A stretch of DNA of 64,000 nt from Oceanisphaera arctica (lineage in GTDB: Bacteria; Pseudomonadota; Gammaproteobacteria; Enterobacterales; Aeromonadaceae). A program made the position numbers and the translations under genes. The notes under the pieces were generated by a model. It was not told where the DNA came from and made no database searches. It saw only the letters and a program-made list of their open reading frames with translations. This document shows, piece after piece, positions 16,301 through 25,327 of this stretch. The DNA lies in contig NZ_MPZM01000011.1 of assembly GCF_002936955.1 (NCBI RefSeq), positions 1 through 64,000 of the forward strand. Direction: 5' to 3'. Numbering within the stretch: the stretch's first letter is position 1; each line of letters begins with the position of its first letter.

Positions 16301-17114
16301 GCAGCTTCCCTTTAGCCTTACGCAGCGGCTCCAAAACCGCGGGCTTCAACACTCCGCCCTCTTGGCGTCTGAACCAACGTTCTTGAAAAGGGGCACCGTA
16401 ATTTACCTTACTGACTCCATATCGAACGAAGTAACCACGCTGGCTATCATCAACGCCCCAGTCTCTGGCCTCGGACTGCGTCATACCGGATAAGTAAGAT
16501 TGCCACCGAATATTATCGACAAGCACAGATGAACCGCGGCTAGCCTGTTGCTGATCGACGCCGCCCATCATGACCGTGCCTTTACTGGCATGATGCAAGA
16601 ACACGATAGAACAACCCGTATCGGCAGCTATGGCTTCCATACAGCCAATAACTTGAGCCATGGGGCCACTGGCGTTCTCTTCTTCAAGATGAAACCTGCG
16701 TAAAGTGTCCAATACCATTAGGCGTCGCCCCTGGGCTGCTCGTTTTAAATAGTCGAACCAATCTTTATTTATGATATTGGGGCATTTGCCGATCAGTGGG
16801 TCTATCAGTAAAGCGTCAGCCACTATTTGCTGCTGTTCCGCTTTTAGATAAGTCCCTAAAGCATGCAAGCGATGATGAATGGCCACAGGTGGATCTTCTG
16901 CTGGCAAATATATTACTGGTCCAGTAGGCAGATCGCCGATGCCCAGTAGATCAGGCCCTCCTGCTATTTGCGTAGCAAGCTGTAGAGCAAGCATTGATTT
17001 TCCCGCTCCCCCTGGCGATACCAGTGCGCCCACCGTGCCAGCAACCATATTGGGCAGAACGTAATCAATGGGTGACGGTTTTTCAGTGAAAGCCGCCATA
17101 AGATCGAGAGCCAT
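16287..17114 (-). CDS. repA: IncQ (RSF1010)-type hexameric helicase RepA
   Basis: A 275-residue RecA/DnaB-fold ATPase, close in length to RSF1010 RepA (279). Conserved blocks include DYVLPNMVAGTVGALVSPGG, Walker A GGAGKS near residue 38, PVIYLPAEDPP, the Walker B region RRLMVLDTLRRFH with EEENASGPM, and SIVFLHHASKG followed by QQQASRGSS. RepA unwinds the melted IncQ origin 5'-3' as a ring. It starts one base after the alpA stop codon with GAGG upstream, and overlaps repC, forming an alpA-repA-repC operon. The third IncQ replication protein, RepB primase, was not found in the island. Confidence 0.93.
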   Translation of the reverse strand: MALDLMAAFTEKPSPIDYVLPNMVAGTVGALVSPGGAGKSMLALQLATQIAGGPDLLGIGDLPTGPVIYLPAEDPPVAIHHRLHALGTYLKAEQQQIVADALLIDPLIGKCPNIINKDWFDYLKRAAQGRRLMVLDTLRRFHLEEENASGPMAQVIGCMEAIAADTGCSIVFLHHASKGTVMMGGVDQQQASRGSSVLVDNIRWQSYLSGMTQSEARDWGVDDSQRGYFVRYGVSKVNYGAPFQERWFRRQEGGVLKPAVLEPLRKAKGKLREEV

Positions 17115-17115
17115 A

Positions 17116-17346
17116 TTAATAGCCTCTTATGTAGCCAGGACGAGCAGCTCGAATACCTGACAATTTTCGTGACTCTATCCATTCCTCAACTTCGGTTAAA
17201 TACCACACAACGTTACGGCTGGTTAAGGCAATGCGCTTCGGGAATTCTCCTCGTTGCTCAAGATTGTAAATCGTACGCTCGCACAGCGGAATTATCGCCA
17301 GCAAGGTCCTTTTATTGATAAGTGTCTTGTTTGTTATTGCTTTCAT
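17116..17346 (-). CDS. AlpA/excisionase-type HTH regulator
   Basis: A 76-residue protein with a MerR/AlpA-like winged helix: LLAIIPLCERTIYNLEQRGEFPKRI, then the wing residues VVWYLTEVEEWIESR. AlpA-family proteins on integrative elements activate integrase or excision genes, or act as recombination directionality factors. It has a strong GGGAGG ribosome-binding site and is the first gene of the operon with repA and repC. This links replication, and presumably excision, to one switch. Whether it serves as excisionase, transcription factor or both cannot be told from sequence. Confidence 0.8.
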   Translation of the reverse strand: MKAITNKTLINKRTLLAIIPLCERTIYNLEQRGEFPKRIALTSRNVVWYLTEVEEWIESRKLSGIRAARPGYIRGY

Positions 17347-17430
17347 GGTTGACCTCCCATACTGATGAGTGCTGTATGGTGCCGGTTAATTCAACTTGCT
17401 TGAGCAGAGCTTTTGGACTATAAAGTTGAC

Positions 17431-18438
17431 ATGGAAAATAAAGTTAAAAAAAAATCCGCCCTGCCCAACGTAACTATATGGGAAAGCTGCGATGCATCTA
17501 TCTCTATAGCTATAGAGGAATTTAGCGAGCAATCAGCACCCTATTCTACCTTTTCACGGCGCTATCCTATTTTGCGCTTGATAAAGGAAGTGATCGATCC
17601 TGCTGTGGTCGCTTATATGAAAACTCTTCCAGGCGACTATATGGGCTTTGTTCCAGGCGCGGGCAGAGAGATGCGGTACAGTGAAGTAACTCGATTGTTG
17701 GGCTTTGATATTATGGTGCGCGTACAACGCCAGTTGCTACGACACTTTTTAAAGACGAGAGATAAACATACCTCTAGAGATAAGTGCTTTATAGCGACGC
17801 TCGAATCCTTAGCCGACTTAATTTTTTTCTGCATGTATAAGCAGCCAAAAAATTCAACAGCCGCAGCTGATATCAATCTAAACACGCAACGTAGACAGGG
17901 TTTCTGCGAATTCTGTGGGAACTTAACGGAGCTCTCATCCTTCATTGAGACACTGATGACTGGAAAGCCCAATAACATAGAGCTTACTGAGGAAATAAAA
18001 TTTGAGTTAAGCCACAAGTACTGTACTGAGCATAGGCCCCAGTTAATGAGTGGCGAGTGGAATCCAGCTTACAAACAAGCAAAACGTTCACTAACACAGT
18101 TTAATGTCGAATTAAGGCGTCTTAGCCTTCAATGTGCTCTGCGAGCAATACCGAATGCTCAGTCAGGAGATCAGCTGGTCGACGCTTATTTTTTCCAATA
18201 CATGTTAAGCCAAACTTTATCTCCATCCGATAAAGCCGAGTTACGTAATCTAGCGCGGCTAATGGTAGACTCCAAACTATCAGACAATAAGAAAAAAATG
18301 CTGGTACTCCAGAAATTTGGATTCAGTCAATATGAGATCGGTCAGAAACTGCTAAGTAGAAAACAGCTGCCAATGACGCGCCAAGCAGTGTCTAAAGCAC
18401 TATCAGCTATTCGCAAGCCGTTCCTGTTATCTGGTTAG
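17431..18438 (+). CDS. Unknown protein with a zinc-ribbon-like CxxC/HxxxC motif and C-terminal HTH
   Basis: A 335-residue cytosolic protein. Near residues 155-160 it has FCEFCGN and about 50 residues later HKYCTEHRP, a CxxC...CxxH arrangement likely to bind zinc. The last 45 residues look like a DNA-binding helix-turn-helix: KFGFSQYEIGQKLLSR...MTRQAVSKALSAIRK. ATG 17431 is preferred to an in-frame TTG at 17413. The gene is divergent from alpA-repA-repC with only 84 bp between the starts, so it is well placed to be a regulator of that operon. No recognised family. A replication accessory or primase-like role is possible, but no catalytic motif is visible. Confidence 0.6.
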   Translation: MENKVKKKSALPNVTIWESCDASISIAIEEFSEQSAPYSTFSRRYPILRLIKEVIDPAVVAYMKTLPGDYMGFVPGAGREMRYSEVTRLLGFDIMVRVQRQLLRHFLKTRDKHTSRDKCFIATLESLADLIFFCMYKQPKNSTAAADINLNTQRRQGFCEFCGNLTELSSFIETLMTGKPNNIELTEEIKFELSHKYCTEHRPQLMSGEWNPAYKQAKRSLTQFNVELRRLSLQCALRAIPNAQSGDQLVDAYFFQYMLSQTLSPSDKAELRNLARLMVDSKLSDNKKKMLVLQKFGFSQYEIGQKLLSRKQLPMTRQAVSKALSAIRKPFLLSG

Positions 18439-18649
18439 AAAAGTATTTAGATAATTTTTTAGCCATGACAATTAACATACATGTTAAAAACACGCCAGCA
18501 TTTTTAAACATTGTAGGTAGACCATATTATTAAAGACTGCTAAACATTTAATTTAAAAACCAAAACCATAGTTACATTAAAACAACATCAGAATAAAAAG
18601 TAAGCTTTAAATTATTTAGATAATTAAAAGGGGCAAACACCCCTTAAAA

Positions 18650-19189
18650 TTACATTTGATCTTCAATTTTACGATCATTAAGTTTAGTATGAAAATCATT
18701 AATGAACATTACATTACTAACAATCACCTTACCAATACTAGTTATTTGAAGATAACTTAAGAAGAATATAACAGCAAAGCCAAAAGGTTTTATATATTTT
18801 ACATTCTGCGCATAAAACTCTAAACCGCTAAAAGCAGTCTTAATTACAAAAAACAAAACAATACCAATAATCACCACTGCCGAAGTAACGATAATACCTA
18901 CCAGCATTTCAATTCTTCTAGCGTCTTGTTCACCCGCAATATATTCCACACTCCCTGGTTTCACTATCGCTGTAATCGCATTAGGATAAATGTATGCTAG
19001 CCAAATACCTACAATTGTAAATATCATAGCTGAAGCATTTTTCAATATATCTATAAGATCTTTTAGATTTTCATAAACTAAAAAACTCTGAATTTTATAG
19101 CTAAACCAAAATATAACGGCTAAAAAAATAAAATTTAAAAATATTTTCACTGACATAGATCTATGCTTTTTCCGACTGTAGCTTTTCAT
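18650..19189 (-). CDS. Four-helix inner-membrane protein, partner of the 405-aa protein
   Basis: A 179-residue protein with a very basic N-terminus (MKSYSRKKHRS) and four hydrophobic helices at about residues 13-33, 50-70, 90-115 and 133-155. The cytoplasmic loop between helices 2 and 3 carries GSVEYIAGEQDARRIE. The start lies inside the 3' end of the upstream 405-aa gene (29-bp overlap) with GAGG nine bases before ATG, indicating translational coupling. Membrane proteins of this size paired with a soluble sensor occur in several anti-phage systems (RexAB and Kiwa have comparable architecture). No sequence family was recognised. A role in the host envelope or in phage exclusion is speculation from the arrangement. 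Confidence 0.6.
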   Translation of the reverse strand: MKSYSRKKHRSMSVKIFLNFIFLAVIFWFSYKIQSFLVYENLKDLIDILKNASAMIFTIVGIWLAYIYPNAITAIVKPGSVEYIAGEQDARRIEMLVGIIVTSAVVIIGIVLFFVIKTAFSGLEFYAQNVKYIKPFGFAVIFFLSYLQITSIGKVIVSNVMFINDFHTKLNDRKIEDQM

Positions 19190-20378
19190 ATTCGACTACC
19201 TCTTCAGCCTCAATTTCTTCCTCAACACTTACTTCAGATTTTTTTGTAGTAATTTTATTAATTAGTCGTTTTCGTTGAGCATTAATAGCTACTAAGATTT
19301 GTTCAGCTGTATAAACCTCACTATCTACTTTAGTAATATTGAGCTCATCTCTTAGAACAAATTCATCAAGCCAAATAGTGGTCTCACTTCGCCCACCAAC
19401 TTTTAAACCAATATTATTCCAAATAGAGTCTTCATCGTGCTCTTCAGTATATTTTTCAATCAGACTTGTTAATTCCTCGCCATTAGGTGATGCGTCAACA
19501 ATCACTTCGATATGGCGTTCCGACTTCAAAGGCGGAGCTTTAATACCCATTGCAGGGCCAATAACATCGCAAATTTTTGCCCATGAAGGGCGACTATCGT
19601 CTATCTTTGCTGAAATTGTATCTCTATACACGATTTGAGTTACGTCTTTAGCAAGTTCAACATAGTTCAAAGATGAACTAGCCTTCTTGTAAAGCTGAGT
19701 TCTCATCTTAAACTTTGCGTGGAATATTTTATCTTTTTCATCTTTATATTCAAAGGTAAAAGACTTTATCTTAATCTCTCTTCCAGATAATGGATGAGTC
19801 ATCATTCTTTCTGAGAATTTCTTATTGGGAAAATCACCTCGGAAGTCTACAAAAGCTTTGATATAATGTCCCAAAGAGTCTGTATCCGCAATTGAGTTGG
19901 CAAACTTTATAGATGCCACTTTATTCTCTTCTGGAATAATCCAGTAGTAACACGGCTGCCCCCAAATAACCTCTTTACCCGGCTCCCCAGCACTAGTAAT
20001 GACTTCATTGAAAGCATCACTACCGACATCACTGCTTGCATAAGCTCCATGAACATTACCACTGCTATCACCCACTGCTTTCCACAATACCAATACCGTA
20101 TCATTAGTAATAGAGTCAACCTTATAACTTCGGCAGTACATCTTAGTTCTTCTTTTATTCGTATCTACATCCCAAGGGATTGTATTTACAAGCATTTTCC
20201 CCTCAAGCCACATTACTAGGGACGCAACTACATCAGGGATTGTCCCGTCTATATGCTCTGGATTCTTACCTTGTCTTAATCGATAGAAACCAAACTCTTT
20301 GAGATCGAAGTAGGTTATAGATGCTTTTATCATCACATTAGGCATAATTAGCTCATAATTGAAATTATTATTTCCCAT
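19161..20378 (-). CDS. Unknown 405-aa cytosolic protein, possible defence component
   Basis: No signal peptide or membrane segment. The N-terminal third contains EHIDGTIPDVVASLVMWLEGKM and VLVLWKAVGDSSGNVHG. The middle alternates charged strands (FTFEYKDEKDKIFHAKFKMR). The region RHIEVIVDASPNGEELTSLIEKY precedes a strongly acidic tail (EEEIEAEEVVEYEKL). It is AT-rich like the rest of the island, begins at ATG 20378, and its end overlaps the start of the four-helix membrane protein. The two-gene operon sits between the integrase and the replication region, a common cargo position for defence or exclusion modules. No catalytic motif or family could be named. Confidence 0.6.
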   Translation of the reverse strand: MGNNNFNYELIMPNVMIKASITYFDLKEFGFYRLRQGKNPEHIDGTIPDVVASLVMWLEGKMLVNTIPWDVDTNKRRTKMYCRSYKVDSITNDTVLVLWKAVGDSSGNVHGAYASSDVGSDAFNEVITSAGEPGKEVIWGQPCYYWIIPEENKVASIKFANSIADTDSLGHYIKAFVDFRGDFPNKKFSERMMTHPLSGREIKIKSFTFEYKDEKDKIFHAKFKMRTQLYKKASSSLNYVELAKDVTQIVYRDTISAKIDDSRPSWAKICDVIGPAMGIKAPPLKSERHIEVIVDASPNGEELTSLIEKYTEEHDEDSIWNNIGLKVGGRSETTIWLDEFVLRDELNITKVDSEVYTAEQILVAINAQRKRLINKITTKKSEVSVEEEIEAEEVVEYEKLQSEKA

Positions 20379-20553
20379 AAATATACACGCAAAACTATGT
20401 ACTATCTATAAATAATTATAATGTAAATATCTAACAAATAATAAATCTTCACCTAGAAATTACAACAAACTATTTTATTACTGAGTGCTCAGGCTCATTG
20501 GATAGCATTTACAAACAATTAGAACATATCAATTAATTACTATAATTTAATAA

Positions 20554-21741
20554 TTAAATTGTCCATCCATCAACCATATCCGCCCAGTCTTGCAACATAG
20601 CTGTACGCTGCTCACGGTATTCCGCTTTGTTGTACACCGCCCTGACGCCCTTTTGTTCGTGTGCCAGGCATTTCTCAATCCAATCGGTGTTATAACCAGC
20701 TTCATGCAGTAAGGTGCTGGAAGTACGACGCAAGTCATGGGGCCCAAATTTAGCAAGGGGCTTACCATCCTTCTGTGCCGCTTGGTATGTCAGATTCAAA
20801 ACTCGATTAAGCGTGGCATTACTCATACACGCATCAGGACTGTATCGAGAAGGCAGTACATAGTTTGAACTACCCGCAAACGTTTTTAAGGCTATGAAAA
20901 ACTCCATCACTTGTTGGGATAGAAAGACTACATGTGGATTACGTCGTTTCATTCGTTCTTTGGGAATTGTCCATACTGCTTCACTAAAATTAACCTCGTC
21001 CCAAGTGGCCTTAGTCAGCTCACTTTTACGAACCATAGTTAACAGCAATAATTTCACCGCGATTCTTGTTATTGGCGTGGTGCCTACTCGCTCTAAATAG
21101 TGGTACATCAAACCTATTTCTTCTGGCGTTAAAGTGCGATCACGCGGCTCAAACTTGGCGATAGAATTTGGTCGTACCTGTAAGGCAGGGTTTTCAACCT
21201 TTTGTCCTCGTTCAATAGCCCAGCGAAACACTTGCAGCACAATATCGCGGGCATGCACTGCGGTAGCGGGTGCTCCTCGCGCCACGATGGCGTCAGTTAA
21301 GGCCCGCAAGTCTTCAGCGGTAATTTCCATTAACTTGTGGTTGCCAAATTTTGGCATCAGCTCTCGCATATAGACTGATCGACGCATGTCTCGCGTGGAG
21401 TCAGCCATTTGATAACCAAGCAGCCACCGATCTCCCCAGGCACCAAACGTCTCAACGTCTTTAACTCTCGCTTTTTTTCTGGCTTTTTCTTTAGCGGGAG
21501 ACTTACCTTCTATCACCATTTTTTTCGCTTCGTTTAGCTTTTCTCGTGCTTCAGCAAGCGTAATACCAGCCGCACCATAGCGGCCAAAGGTAATGGTTTC
21601 TTGTCGGCCGTGGATAGCATAGTTGTAGCGAAATGAAATAGTGCCCGCCGGAGTAACCGCTACGTAGAGGCCATCGCGGTCATTTACCTTAAAAAGTTTG
21701 TCTTTGGGTTTGAGGTTACGCAGCTTGGTATCAGTCAACAT
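20554..21741 (-). CDS. int: Tyrosine integrase (P4/DUF4102 type) of the guaA island
   Basis: A 395-residue site-specific recombinase. The N-terminal DUF4102 arm-binding domain starts MLTDTKLRNLKPKDKLFKVN and contains ITFGRYGAAGITLAEAREKL. The core-binding domain spans about 95-195. In the catalytic domain the first Arg is in MVRKSELTKATWDEV, the HxxR box is HDLRRTSSTLLHEAG and the nucleophile Tyr is in AVYNKAEYREQR. ATG 21741 follows AAGGA; the frame is open further upstream but the family start is here. The gene lies next to the right att site and is transcribed away from guaA. It is expected to recombine the 3' end of guaA with the element's own attachment site. Confidence 0.93.
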   Translation of the reverse strand: MLTDTKLRNLKPKDKLFKVNDRDGLYVAVTPAGTISFRYNYAIHGRQETITFGRYGAAGITLAEAREKLNEAKKMVIEGKSPAKEKARKKARVKDVETFGAWGDRWLLGYQMADSTRDMRRSVYMRELMPKFGNHKLMEITAEDLRALTDAIVARGAPATAVHARDIVLQVFRWAIERGQKVENPALQVRPNSIAKFEPRDRTLTPEEIGLMYHYLERVGTTPITRIAVKLLLLTMVRKSELTKATWDEVNFSEAVWTIPKERMKRRNPHVVFLSQQVMEFFIALKTFAGSSNYVLPSRYSPDACMSNATLNRVLNLTYQAAQKDGKPLAKFGPHDLRRTSSTLLHEAGYNTDWIEKCLAHEQKGVRAVYNKAEYREQRTAMLQDWADMVDGWTI

Positions 21742-21960
21742 AAAGCGTCTTTCCTTGTAGGTTTTAATACCATGCATGAATTGAAACTTTAACTTTAAAA
21801 TCATGTAGTTACACAACTTTAGTGCCATGACAAACGAGATAACACTGCATGGTATTAGGGCTCATCAAATGGCATTGATAAGGGATAATACCAACTTTAA
21901 TACCACACACAAACTGTGCTTGGCGTTGCTAAACTTTGCCTGATAGTGCTTAACCAAAAA

Positions 21961-21988
21961 ACAAAAAAGCCCATGTAAACATGGGCTT
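21961..21988 (-). terminator. Island-borne terminator serving guaA
   Basis: On the minus strand, AAGCCCATG, loop TTTA, CATGGGCTT is followed by TTTTTGTTTTTT. It lies about 50 bp after the guaA stop codon and inside the island. It therefore replaces the native terminator displaced to 9774-9798. Confidence 0.85.
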
Positions 21989-22034
21989 ATGAGTCATTTT
22001 TGCTAGTTGATGCTAGCTAGTACCTAATGTGAGA

Positions 22035-22046
22035 TCATTCCCACTC
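22035..22046 (-). other. Right attachment site (attR) within the guaA stop region
   Basis: TCATTCCCACTC, the complement of GAG-TGG-GAA-TGA, is the last codons and stop of guaA. An identical copy is at 9831-9842. The GuaA reading frame is preserved to its natural IEWE end. Confidence 0.85.
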
Positions 22047-23612
22047 GATGGTGGCTGGCGGTTTACCGGATATATCGTAAACCACGCGGCTGATGCCATC
22101 GACTTCGTTGATGATGCGGTTAGACACATGACCCAGGAAATCGTACGGCAGGTGCGCCCAATGCGCGGTCATAAAATCGACCGTTTCTACCGCACGCAAC
22201 GAGACTACCCAGTCGTATTTACGGGCATCGCCCATTACGCCCACGGAGCGTACCGGCAGGAACACGGTGAAGGCCTGGCTGACCTTGTTGTACAGGTCGT
22301 GCTTGTGCAGCTCTTCAATGAAGATGGCATCGGCCCGACGCAGCAGGTCGCAATATTCCTTCTTCACTTCGCCCAGCACGCGCACACCCAGACCCGGCCC
22401 CGGGAACGGATGACGATAGAGCATGTCGTAAGGCAGACCCAGCTCCAGACCCACCCGGCGGACTTCGTCCTTGAACAGCTCTTTCAGCGGCTCAACCAGC
22501 TTCATTTCCATGTCGTCCGGCAGGCCACCCACGTTGTGGTGTGACTTGATCACATGAGCCTTGCCGGTGGCAGAGCCGGCAGACTCGATCACGTCCGGAT
22601 AAATGGTGCCTTGGGCCAGCCATTTAACGTCCTTGATCTTGCCCGCTTCTTCGTCGAACACTTCGATGAAGACGCGACCGATGATCTTGCGCTTGGCTTC
22701 CGGGTCATTTTCACCGGCCATGGCGTCCAGGAAACGGTGTTCGGCATTCACGTGCACTATGTTCAGGCCGAAGTGATCGCCAAACATGTCCATAACCTGC
22801 TCGGCTTCGTTCAAGCGCAGCAGGCCGTTGTCCACGAACACACAGGTCAGCTGCGGGCCAATGGCACGGTGCAGCAGCATGGCGGTCACGGAAGAGTCAA
22901 CACCACCAGACAGACCCAGCAGCACCTTGTCGCTGCCTACCTGCTCGCGGATACGGGCAACCGCATCGTCGATGATGGTCGCAGGGGTCCACAGTGCATC
23001 ACAGCCGCAGATGGTGCGAATGAAATGCTCCAGCATACGCGCGCCCTGACGGGTGTGGGTTACTTCCGGGTGGAACTGCACGCCGTAGAAATGACGGGTC
23101 TCGTCCGCCATGGCGGCAAAGGGGCAGCTGCCGGTCTGAGCAACCTTGTGGAAACCTTCGGGCAGGGCCACAACCTTGTCACCGTGACTCATCCACACAT
23201 CCAGCAAGGAGTTACCATCGGTGTCGAGGGCGTCTTCGATGTTGGCGAACAGGGCGCAGTCGGCAACCCGCTGCACCTGGGCGTAACCGAATTCACGCTC
23301 GTTGGAGCCGGATACGGCACCGCCCAGCTGCTGGGCCATGGTCTGCATGCCGTAACAGATGCCAAATACCGGCACACCGGCGTTGAACACGTATTCCGGT
23401 GCGCGTGGGCTGCCGGCTTCGGTGACCGACTCGGGTCCCCCGGACAAGATAATGCCATTCGGATTGAAGTCACGGATCTGGGCTTCGGTGACGTCCCAGG
23501 CCCACAGCTCGCAATAAACGCCCAGCTCCCGAACCCGGCGGGCAATCAGCTGAGTGTACTGAGAGCCGAAATCCAGGATCAAGATCCGGTTATCATGAAT
23601 ATTTTTGGTCAT
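22035..23612 (-). CDS. guaA: GMP synthase (glutamine-hydrolysing)
   Basis: A 525-residue enzyme, the same length as E. coli GuaA. It converts XMP to GMP using ATP and glutamine, the last step of guanine nucleotide synthesis. The N-terminal class I glutamine amidotransferase has [18 protein letters not shown], the nucleophile Cys in VFGICYGMQ near residue 86, and His/Glu in [10 protein letters not shown]. The ATP pyrophosphatase P-loop is [11 protein letters not shown] near 235. The C-terminal dimerisation domain ends [11 protein letters not shown] 23612 matches family starts. It follows guaB by 93 bp in a guaBA operon. Its last 12 bases are the integration target of the 12.2-kb island, which leaves the protein sequence intact. 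Confidence 0.98.
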   Translation of the reverse strand: MTKNIHDNRILILDFGSQYTQLIARRVRELGVYCELWAWDVTEAQIRDFNPNGIILSGGPESVTEAGSPRAPEYVFNAGVPVFGICYGMQTMAQQLGGAVSGSNEREFGYAQVQRVADCALFANIEDALDTDGNSLLDVWMSHGDKVVALPEGFHKVAQTGSCPFAAMADETRHFYGVQFHPEVTHTRQGARMLEHFIRTICGCDALWTPATIIDDAVARIREQVGSDKVLLGLSGGVDSSVTAMLLHRAIGPQLTCVFVDNGLLRLNEAEQVMDMFGDHFGLNIVHVNAEHRFLDAMAGENDPEAKRKIIGRVFIEVFDEEAGKIKDVKWLAQGTIYPDVIESAGSATGKAHVIKSHHNVGGLPDDMEMKLVEPLKELFKDEVRRVGLELGLPYDMLYRHPFPGPGLGVRVLGEVKKEYCDLLRRADAIFIEELHKHDLYNKVSQAFTVFLPVRSVGVMGDARKYDWVVSLRAVETVDFMTAHWAHLPYDFLGHVSNRIINEVDGISRVVYDISGKPPATIEWE

Positions 23613-23705
23613 CGTCTTCCTACTCGTTACAAAGACCGCCTGTGGGGGGCCAGACGGCAATAGAAAAACGGGGGGAACCAGCCCCCCGTCTACTGCGTTT
23701 CGGGA

Positions 23706-25169
23706 TCAACCCAACCGGTAGTTGGGTGCTTCCTTGGTAATGGTCACGTCGTGCACGTGTGATTCCTGGATGCCCGCGCCGGATATCTTAACAAATTCTG
23801 CCTTGGTGCGCAGGTCATCAATGGTCGCACTGCCGGTCAGACCCATGGCACTGCGCAGACCCCCCATCTGCTGATGGATAATGGCCTTGAGCATGCCCTT
23901 GTAGGGTACCCGGCCTTCGATGCCTTCCGGTACCAGCTTGTCGGCGGCGTTGTCGGTCTGGAAGTAGCGGTCGCTTGAGCCCTTGCTCATGGCGCCCAGG
24001 GATCCCATGCCGCGGTAAGACTTGAAGGAACGGCCCTGGAACAGCTCGATTTCACCGGGAGATTCTTCGGTACCGGCAAACATGGAGCCCATCATCACGC
24101 AGTTGGCACCGGCGGCCAGCGCCTTGGCGATGTCACCGGAGAAGCGGATACCGCCATCGGCGATCACCGGAATATCCAGCGCCTTGAGCGCTTCAACCGC
24201 ATTGGCCACGGCGGTGATCTGGGGCACACCACAACCGGTCACGATACGAGTGGTACAGATGGAGCCGGGGCCGATGCCCACCTTGACCGCGCTCACGCCG
24301 GCTTCGGCCAGGGCCAGGGCACCGGCGGCGGTGGCCACGTTACCGCCAATAATCGGCAGGTTCGGGAAAGCGGCACGGGTTTCGCGAATACGTTGCAGCA
24401 CGCCTTCGGAATGACCGTGAGAGGAATCGATCAGCAGTACGTCGAGGCCCGCATCAACCAGCGCCTGAATGCGCTCTTCGTTGCCCGGTGCCGCACCGAC
24501 TGCCGCGCCCACACGCAGGCGGCCCCGCTCGTCTTTACAGGCGTTGGGCTTGCTTTCGGCTTTCTGGAAGTCTTTGGCACTGATCATGCCGGTCAGCTGG
24601 CCGTTGGAGCCAACCACCAGCACTTTTTCGATACGATGCTGCTGCATCAGGGCTTCAACCTGGTCACGGGAGTCACCGGCCTTCACGGTAACCAGACGAG
24701 ATTTATCGGTCATCACCTCGCTTACCAGCTTGCTCATGTCCTGTACGAAACGAACATCACGACCGGTAATGATGCCTGACAGCTCCCCCTCGGCACTCAC
24801 CACCGGGTAACCGGCAAAACCATTCAGCAGGGTCAGTTCACGCACCTCGGCAATGGTCATGTCGGGGCGAACAGTGACCGGATCGGACACTACACCACTT
24901 TCGAATTTCTTGACCTTGCGAACCTGGGCGGCCTGGGCTTCAATCGACATGTTTTTGTGAATGAAGCCGATTCCCCCTTCCTGGGCCAGCGCGATCGCGA
25001 GATCGGCTTCGGTCACGGTGTCCATGGCGGCGGAAACAATGGGAATGTTAAGATGGATGTCCCGGGTCAGGCGGGTACGAAGATCCGCGGTGTTGGGAAG
25101 TACGGTGGAATGAGCTGGGACCAGCAGTACATCATCAAAGGTCAGGGCGTCTTGGGCAATCCTAAGCAT
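23706..25169 (-). CDS. guaB: Inosine-5'-monophosphate dehydrogenase
   Basis: A 487-residue cytosolic enzyme oxidising IMP to XMP with NAD, the rate-limiting step of GMP synthesis. The TIM barrel begins [21 protein letters not shown]. Two CBS domains occupy about residues 95-205. The catalytic loop [15 protein letters not shown] contains the active-site Cys near 305, and the IMP-binding region [11 protein letters not shown] and the flap region are present. ATG 25169 gives the normal family start; the frame is open upstream but not conserved. It is the first gene of guaBA and divergent from xseA, as in E. coli and many relatives. Confidence 0.98.
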   Translation of the reverse strand: MLRIAQDALTFDDVLLVPAHSTVLPNTADLRTRLTRDIHLNIPIVSAAMDTVTEADLAIALAQEGGIGFIHKNMSIEAQAAQVRKVKKFESGVVSDPVTVRPDMTIAEVRELTLLNGFAGYPVVSAEGELSGIITGRDVRFVQDMSKLVSEVMTDKSRLVTVKAGDSRDQVEALMQQHRIEKVLVVGSNGQLTGMISAKDFQKAESKPNACKDERGRLRVGAAVGAAPGNEERIQALVDAGLDVLLIDSSHGHSEGVLQRIRETRAAFPNLPIIGGNVATAAGALALAEAGVSAVKVGIGPGSICTTRIVTGCGVPQITAVANAVEALKALDIPVIADGGIRFSGDIAKALAAGANCVMMGSMFAGTEESPGEIELFQGRSFKSYRGMGSLGAMSKGSSDRYFQTDNAADKLVPEGIEGRVPYKGMLKAIIHQQMGGLRSAMGLTGSATIDDLRTKAEFVKISGAGIQESHVHDVTITKEAPNYRLG

Positions 25170-25272
25170 CGCAATATTCACCATCAGTTGGGGGGAAAAA
25201 TATTGCCGAAGAATTTTAGGCATCGGACCCCCTTCGGTAAAGCTATTTTTGTGATTTTGGCAAATTAAGCGC

Positions 25273-25299
25273 AAAATAGCCGGAAAACCGGCTTATTTT
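25273..25299. promoter_or_regulatory. Hairpin in the guaB-xseA intergenic region
   Basis: AAAATAGCCGG, loop AAAA, CCGGCTTATTTT, ahead of both divergent starts (158-bp interval). The following plus-strand sequence is T/A-rich, so it could attenuate xseA or mark a PurR-independent leader. There is no direct evidence of function. Confidence 0.3.
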
Positions 25300-25327
25300 A
25301 ATATAAAGATACTCATCAGGGGCCATT

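Larger units (their letters stand above)
9831..22046. mobile_element. 12.2-kb genomic island integrated at the 3' end of guaA
   Basis: The island is bounded by the 12-bp direct repeat TCATTCCCACTC at 9831-9842 and 22035-22046, which is the reverse complement of the last codons and stop of guaA. The integrase gene is adjacent to the right-hand repeat. Base composition inside is clearly more AT-rich than the flanking core genes. From right to left the island encodes an integrase, an unknown 405-aa protein with an overlapping membrane protein, a divergent zinc-ribbon/HTH protein, AlpA-repA-repC, iteron-like repeats, an IncP-like oriT, a HigBA toxin-antitoxin unit and a restriction-modification pair. 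The 3' end of guaA is a known target for tyrosine-recombinase elements. No relaxase, coupling protein or conjugation gene is present. Confidence 0.88.

Noticed and set aside
18650-20378. Identification of the pair as Kiwa (KwaA/KwaB)
   Set aside because: Only the number of membrane helices is similar. I could not see KwaB (DUF4868) motifs, and the gene order differs.
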